A DNA stretch of 18,380 nt from a bacterium (GTDB taxonomy: Bacteria; Babelota; Babeliae; Babelales; CAIQNR01): contig CANNBR010000013.1 of the NCBI GenBank assembly GCA_947502805.1, forward strand, positions 1 through 18,380, given 5' to 3'. How positions within the stretch are numbered: the stretch's first letter is position 1; each line of letters begins with the position of its first letter. The notes under the pieces were generated by a model. It was not told the DNA's origin. It ran no database searches and saw nothing but the letters and a program-made list of their open reading frames with translations. This document shows positions 15,113-18,380 of this stretch, one piece after another. A program made the translations under genes and the position numbers.

Positions 15113-16348
15113 ATGAAAATAAAAAATATACTTTATGTGGCCAGCTTTATGGCTTTTGCCGGAATTAATGCGGCTGAGCAAGGAGTGGCTAATGCTCGGG
15201 TTGAAAGAACGCAGGCGACTGTTTTAGATGGTCTTGCTTTACTTTATCCTGCTCCTGCAGATATTCAAAAGAATTTTTTTGGTCGTGCAGGTGATCATAT
15301 TCGTGCAGCCGGTATGTATGGCTATCATATTGTTAAATATCCAGTTGTTGCTGGAGCTTTATGTCTTCCCATGGTTATGAGCATTAAAAAAGAAATTTCT
15401 AGCAGTATTAGCAATTCAATAAATTGGATAGTGTATGGTGCTGTAGGAGCAGCAACTGTTATTGGGTTTTATAAGGGTCCAAGCGATGCGCGAGAACAAT
15501 TTAAAAATGAAAAAATAATTAAAGAATCTCCTATTAATCTAACTAGATTGAATGCGGCGGCTGCAAAGGTTGCCGAATTAGAAAACATTCATGGGTTATT
15601 AGCGCAAGTGCAGGCTAATCTTGCGGTTTTAACTGCAGGATGCGACCAGGCATTAAGTCGATTAAATGATTTAAAAACCGCATCAGATGAAACTCAGCGT
15701 CAATTAACTGATGCCAATGCTCAACTTGATACTATTGTTGAGCGTGATCAAAGAGCTAAGGCTTTAAAATTAATAGAAACTCTTCAAGTAGCATTGAAAG
15801 ATATGTATGCAATGCGCAGGGTGTTTGATGCAATAGAAGCAGATAGTCGTACTGGTGTCGATGTAATGGGTCGTTTAGGCAATGCAAATAATGAGTTTGC
15901 GGGTATGCAATTATGTCAGGATTTTATTGCACAAATAAGCGGTGATACTTTTAGCAGAGATTTAAGCCCAAGGCATCAAGAGATGTTTCAGGGATTAAGG
16001 ACTGAGATTCAACCTCTTCTTGATCAGCAAGTTGCTCTTCGGTTAGAAATGCAGAGTATTGGTCAACAATTATTATTTCTAGCGCCACAACAAGAAGAAC
16101 AACGGTATAGACACAGATTTGGATCTGCAGCTACAAATTCGCCTTCTTCCGTGGTACTTCAAGAGGTTCCTGCACCAAGGCAACAGCAACAAGTACAAAA
16201 CATGCAGCTGCCTATGCCTGTTCTAAATTCCTTAGATGGATTTGGTGGCAGGATCGCTAGGCCCATATCATTTTTTGGACAACAACGACCAGTAACTCCT
16301 CCTGTCCCTACTACTGCTTCTGAAGTTAAGATGGAAGACCTTGATTAA
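15113..16348 (+). CDS. Secreted coiled-coil protein of unknown function (411 aa)
   Basis: AAAGGAG precedes the ATG by 6 nt. Residues 1-20 are a signal peptide with an AxA-like end (GINA/AEQ). Two hydrophobic segments follow, at about 72-92 and 103-120. The second (INWIVYGAVGAATVIGFYKG) is Gly/Ala-rich and may insert in a membrane. A long coiled-coil-like region runs about 143-235 (many Leu/Ala heptads, LNDLKTASDETQRQLTDANA). The last 80 residues are Gln- and Pro-rich and probably disordered, ending in acidic VKMEDLD. No known domain is recognised. It shares a short motif, G-C-x-x-A-L-x-(R/K)-L, and its overall layout with the next protein, so the two may be distant paralogues. A hairpin terminator follows at 16386-16428. 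Confidence 0.8.
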   Translation: MKIKNILYVASFMAFAGINAAEQGVANARVERTQATVLDGLALLYPAPADIQKNFFGRAGDHIRAAGMYGYHIVKYPVVAGALCLPMVMSIKKEISSSISNSINWIVYGAVGAATVIGFYKGPSDAREQFKNEKIIKESPINLTRLNAAAAKVAELENIHGLLAQVQANLAVLTAGCDQALSRLNDLKTASDETQRQLTDANAQLDTIVERDQRAKALKLIETLQVALKDMYAMRRVFDAIEADSRTGVDVMGRLGNANNEFAGMQLCQDFIAQISGDTFSRDLSPRHQEMFQGLRTEIQPLLDQQVALRLEMQSIGQQLLFLAPQQEEQRYRHRFGSAATNSPSSVVLQEVPAPRQQQQVQNMQLPMPVLNSLDGFGGRIARPISFFGQQRPVTPPVPTTASEVKMEDLD

Positions 16349-16385
16349 ATAAGTCATTTTCTTAAGACAGTAAATTAATTTCAAA

Positions 16386-16428
16386 TAAGCTCCATGGGAT
16401 CAAAATTGGCTCCAGGAGCTTGTTTTGT
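16386..16428 (+). terminator. Rho-independent terminator after the 411-aa gene
   Basis: AAGCTCC (16387-16393) pairs with GGAGCTT (16415-16421). TGG/CCA pairing continues inward past one bulge, and the T-rich run TGTTTTGTTTTT follows. Confidence 0.65.
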
Positions 16429-16512
16429 TTTTAGCCAATGTTATTCTAAGCACCTGATTAGATGGTAGAAATGTGTCCGATAAGCTTATGTAGTTACTAA
16501 AGTAAGGTGTGA

Positions 16513-17223
16513 ATGTTTATGAAAAAATTTATAAAAACTTTGTTCTTAGTTGTTAGTTTTGTTTCGTTTAGGGCTGAAGCCGGCCTGCCGGTTGCATTTG
16601 CCGCAATACGTGGGGCTTTCCAAGCAAGTAGATTTGCTTTAAGTCATGGAATGCCTGTTATAAAAGAAGTGGCTGTTAAAGCTCGTCCTGCATTTCAACA
16701 AGCTCAAAATTTTATTAAGACAAACCCTTTGATTAAAGAAAATGCAGAAAAGATGAGAGTTTTTATTAAAGAAAACCCTAAACAGGCTGCTTATATTGGT
16801 GGTGGAGCAGCTCTTGGTTACTGCACTTCTGGTGATGGGGTTGTAAATACTGTAATAGGAACTGGATTAGGGGCTGCGGCAGGTGCTTATGGAGCAGGTT
16901 TGTATGCAGAAAATGTTGTTAGAATTGGTCTTCAAACAGAACTTGTTGTGGCTGGCCAGAGAATAGAAATGCTTGCGTATGAGGGGCAGTCTTTGCGGGG
17001 TCAACTGGAAGTAGCTCAAAAAGGTTGCGCTGCTGCATTAGAAAAATTAAAACATACTACTAAACCAGTAATGAAAAAAGCTGTTGAATTTAGAGAAAGG
17101 CATAGTGCCTCTGATCCTTCAATAATCGATCAAACCAAAAGTTTATGGAATTTTTTGAAGCTATCAAAGCCTTCCGCTCCAACTGATTCGGTACTTCATG
17201 CTTTAGCAAATGCCGCTAGGTAG
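16513..17223 (+). CDS. Secreted protein with glycine-zipper segment, unknown function (236 aa)
   Basis: AAGG lies 5 nt before the ATG at 16513 and 11 nt before a second ATG at 16519, so either start is possible (MFMKKFIK or MKKFIK). The signal peptide ends near AEA/GL (23). A Gly/Ala-rich hydrophobic stretch at about 92-130 (AAYIGGGAALGY ... IGTGLGAAAGAYGAGL) has the small-residue spacing of glycine-zipper membrane segments. A helical tail follows, with GQLEVAQKGCAAALEKLK at about 163-180. This resembles the segment around GCDQALSRLND in the preceding protein. No known family is recognised. The next gene starts 25 bp on, probably in the same transcript. Confidence 0.75.
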   Translation: MFMKKFIKTLFLVVSFVSFRAEAGLPVAFAAIRGAFQASRFALSHGMPVIKEVAVKARPAFQQAQNFIKTNPLIKENAEKMRVFIKENPKQAAYIGGGAALGYCTSGDGVVNTVIGTGLGAAAGAYGAGLYAENVVRIGLQTELVVAGQRIEMLAYEGQSLRGQLEVAQKGCAAALEKLKHTTKPVMKKAVEFRERHSASDPSIIDQTKSLWNFLKLSKPSAPTDSVLHALANAAR

Positions 17224-17248
17224 GACTAAGTAAAAATAGGGAGATAAA

Positions 17249-17788
17249 ATGAATAAAAAAATAGTATTTCTAGCATTACTAGCAGGAGCTTTTAGTTCTA
17301 GATTAGAAGCTTTATTTAACCGATTGTCACGTCCACCGGAAGCATTACGAGAACTATTTGAATCTCAGGAGCAGAAATGGCTTAAGTGGGAGTATATAAC
17401 TTCTAAGAATTTCGTGCTGGAATGGGCGAAGCAATGGCAGCACGAGCTTACGGTTTATGAGAAGCAACACGTATGGTTAAGACAGGCATTGCCTCTTTGG
17501 ACGCAACAATCACATGGGCAGCAGGGGCAAGAGGCTATGGATTCATGGGTTCAGTGGCAGAAGGGGAGGCGTGAGAAGCAGTTAGAGTGGATAGAGTTTT
17601 ATTGGCAGGAATTGAATGAGTGGCGGGATCAACGGCATCATGCGATTCGTGAGCGTGATGAGAATCATGAAGTAGTCTATGAGAGAGTGCGGCAAAAACG
17701 CTTAGATCTGAGTCGAGAGTGGTGTCAAAAACAGCTAGAATGGGATGCATTGACGCATGGGCGGCAGGAGTGGCAACAGGGATGGTAG
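17249..17788 (+). CDS. Secreted tryptophan-rich helical protein, unknown function (179 aa)
   Basis: GGGAG lies 7 nt before the ATG. After a signal peptide (1-21, ending near LEA) the protein is a Gln/Glu/Arg-rich helix with 15 tryptophans in 179 residues (44, 47, 59, 63, 76, 84, 100, 103, 114, 119, 125, 158, 165, 175, 179). Several are 3-4 residues apart, so they would line one face of a helix. W followed by Q, K or E recurs (WQ at 63, 103, 119 and 175). There is one cysteine and no known domain. Its DNA is more GC-rich than its neighbours because of TGG and CAG codons. It is the last gene before a strong bidirectional terminator. I do not recognise it. Confidence 0.75.
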   Translation: MNKKIVFLALLAGAFSSRLEALFNRLSRPPEALRELFESQEQKWLKWEYITSKNFVLEWAKQWQHELTVYEKQHVWLRQALPLWTQQSHGQQGQEAMDSWVQWQKGRREKQLEWIEFYWQELNEWRDQRHHAIRERDENHEVVYERVRQKRLDLSREWCQKQLEWDALTHGRQEWQQGW

Positions 17789-17804
17789 TTTTCGTATAAG
17801 CTCT

Positions 17805-17846
17805 AATAAAAATAGCCACTCTTTTTTAAGGATGGCTATTTTTATT
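17805..17846. terminator. Bidirectional Rho-independent terminator
   Basis: A perfect 14-bp stem (17805-17818 against 17833-17846, core AATAGCCA/TGGCTATT) has a 14-base loop, with T-runs on the plus strand and A-runs read as T on the minus strand. It lies between convergent genes and can serve both the Trp-rich gene and gatB. Confidence 0.85.
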
Positions 17847-17865
17847 TTCTTTTTATGTACATTAG

Positions 17866-18380
17866 CTACGCAAGGTACTTTTTAAAGAGCTCACTTAACT
17901 TTGTAGGATCACCTTTTCCGCCAGTTTTTTGCATTGCTTGGCCAACAAAGAATCCAAAGAGTTTATCTTTGCCAGATTTATATTGTGCAACCATCTGTGG
18001 ATTTGCAGCAACAATCTCTTGAACAACTTTTTCAAGCTCAGCAACGTCACCAATTTGTTGTAAACCTTTATTTTTTACTACATCGGCTGGTTCAGAACCT
18101 GTTTGTGCAACTTCTGCAAATACCAGTTGTGCCGCTGCAGTGTTAATGATCCCTTGATCAATAAGTGCAACAAGATCAGCAATTCTTTTAGGTGTTACTT
18201 TGCAATCTGAAAGTTCTATTTTATGTTCTTTTACGTATCCCATTAAATCACGCAATACCCAGTTGATAAGTGTTTTACTGGATTTATGGCCTGCTGCTTG
18301 TTCATAGTAGTGAGCAAGGGCGATATCTTCAATCAGAATATCAGCTTCGTAAGAGGTTAACCCGTACTGAGTTTGGAGCC
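17866..18380 (-). CDS. gatB: Aspartyl/glutamyl-tRNA amidotransferase subunit B, C-terminal part (cut by window edge)
   Basis: GatB works with GatA and GatC to convert Glu-tRNA(Gln) or Asp-tRNA(Asn) to the correct amidated form. About 171 residues are visible. They start inside the helical region (YGLTSYEADILIEDIALAHY, then HKSSKTLINWVLRDLMGY). The GatB/YqeY tail domain follows, with KVTPKRIADLVALIDQGIIN and the ending KGDPTKLSELFKKYLA. The frame is open to the right edge, so the catalytic N-terminal part lies outside the window. The stop is TAG at 17866-17868, 19 bp from the shared terminator. The motif match is strong. Confidence 0.9.
   Translation of the reverse strand, partial: LQTQYGLTSYEADILIEDIALAHYYEQAAGHKSSKTLINWVLRDLMGYVKEHKIELSDCKVTPKRIADLVALIDQGIINTAAAQLVFAEVAQTGSEPADVVKNKGLQQIGDVAELEKVVQEIVAANPQMVAQYKSGKDKLFGFFVGQAMQKTGGKGDPTKLSELFKKYLA

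Noticed and set aside
17535..17819. Minus-strand 94-codon open frame rich in Ala, His and Ser
   Set aside because: It is the complement of the Trp-rich gene, and its start falls in the terminator hairpin; the plus-strand frame has a signal peptide and a ribosome site.

Overview
The window reads as an ordinary chromosomal segment of an AT-rich bacterium. Shine-Dalgarno sites are clear, intergenic gaps are short, and a large share of the proteins carry signal peptides. Housekeeping genes (nusA, a family-4 uracil-DNA glycosylase, a MutY-like glycosylase, gatB) sit among secreted proteases and orphan secreted coiled-coil proteins. This mix resembles host-associated bacteria of the Dependentiae (TM6) type. 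That placement is an inference from gene content and was not tested by any search.

Layout. 1-981: 5' part of nusA on the minus strand, running off the left edge. 982-1539: a non-coding interval holding the most striking signal of the window. It has an almost pure A/T stretch ending in a DnaA-trio-like run, then nine DnaA-box-like 9-mers in two oppositely oriented, helically phased groups, with a perfect 32-bp inverted repeat across them. GC skew changes sign across this interval although the genes on both sides point the same way. I read it as a candidate chromosomal replication origin, away from the usual dnaA/dnaN context. 1540-7189: a probable minus-strand operon (secreted coiled-coil protein, possible 63-aa ORF, short ComEC-like membrane protein, two tandem clostripain-family C11 proteases, uracil-DNA glycosylase).

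7309-12658: two tandem full-length M16 (insulinase-like) metalloprotease paralogues separated by one base; the first has a signal peptide and the second has none. 12716-13170: a small mobile-element-like unit, an inverted pair of 32-bp hairpin repeats enclosing a GIY-YIG nuclease gene broken by one TGA. 13201-14088: a MutY-like adenine glycosylase without an iron-sulfur cluster. 14075-14923 (minus): a secreted delta-60-repeat protein that stops inside its last repeat and overlaps the mutY-like end. 15113-17788: three orphan secreted proteins in a row, the last extremely rich in tryptophan. A bidirectional terminator and the C-terminal part of gatB (minus) close the window.

How the parts may work together: four secreted or paired proteases, the truncated ComEC-like channel and the orphan secreted proteins suggest envelope or host-facing functions. 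The two DNA glycosylases are base-excision repair enzymes. Apart from the family assignments, these joint roles are inference.
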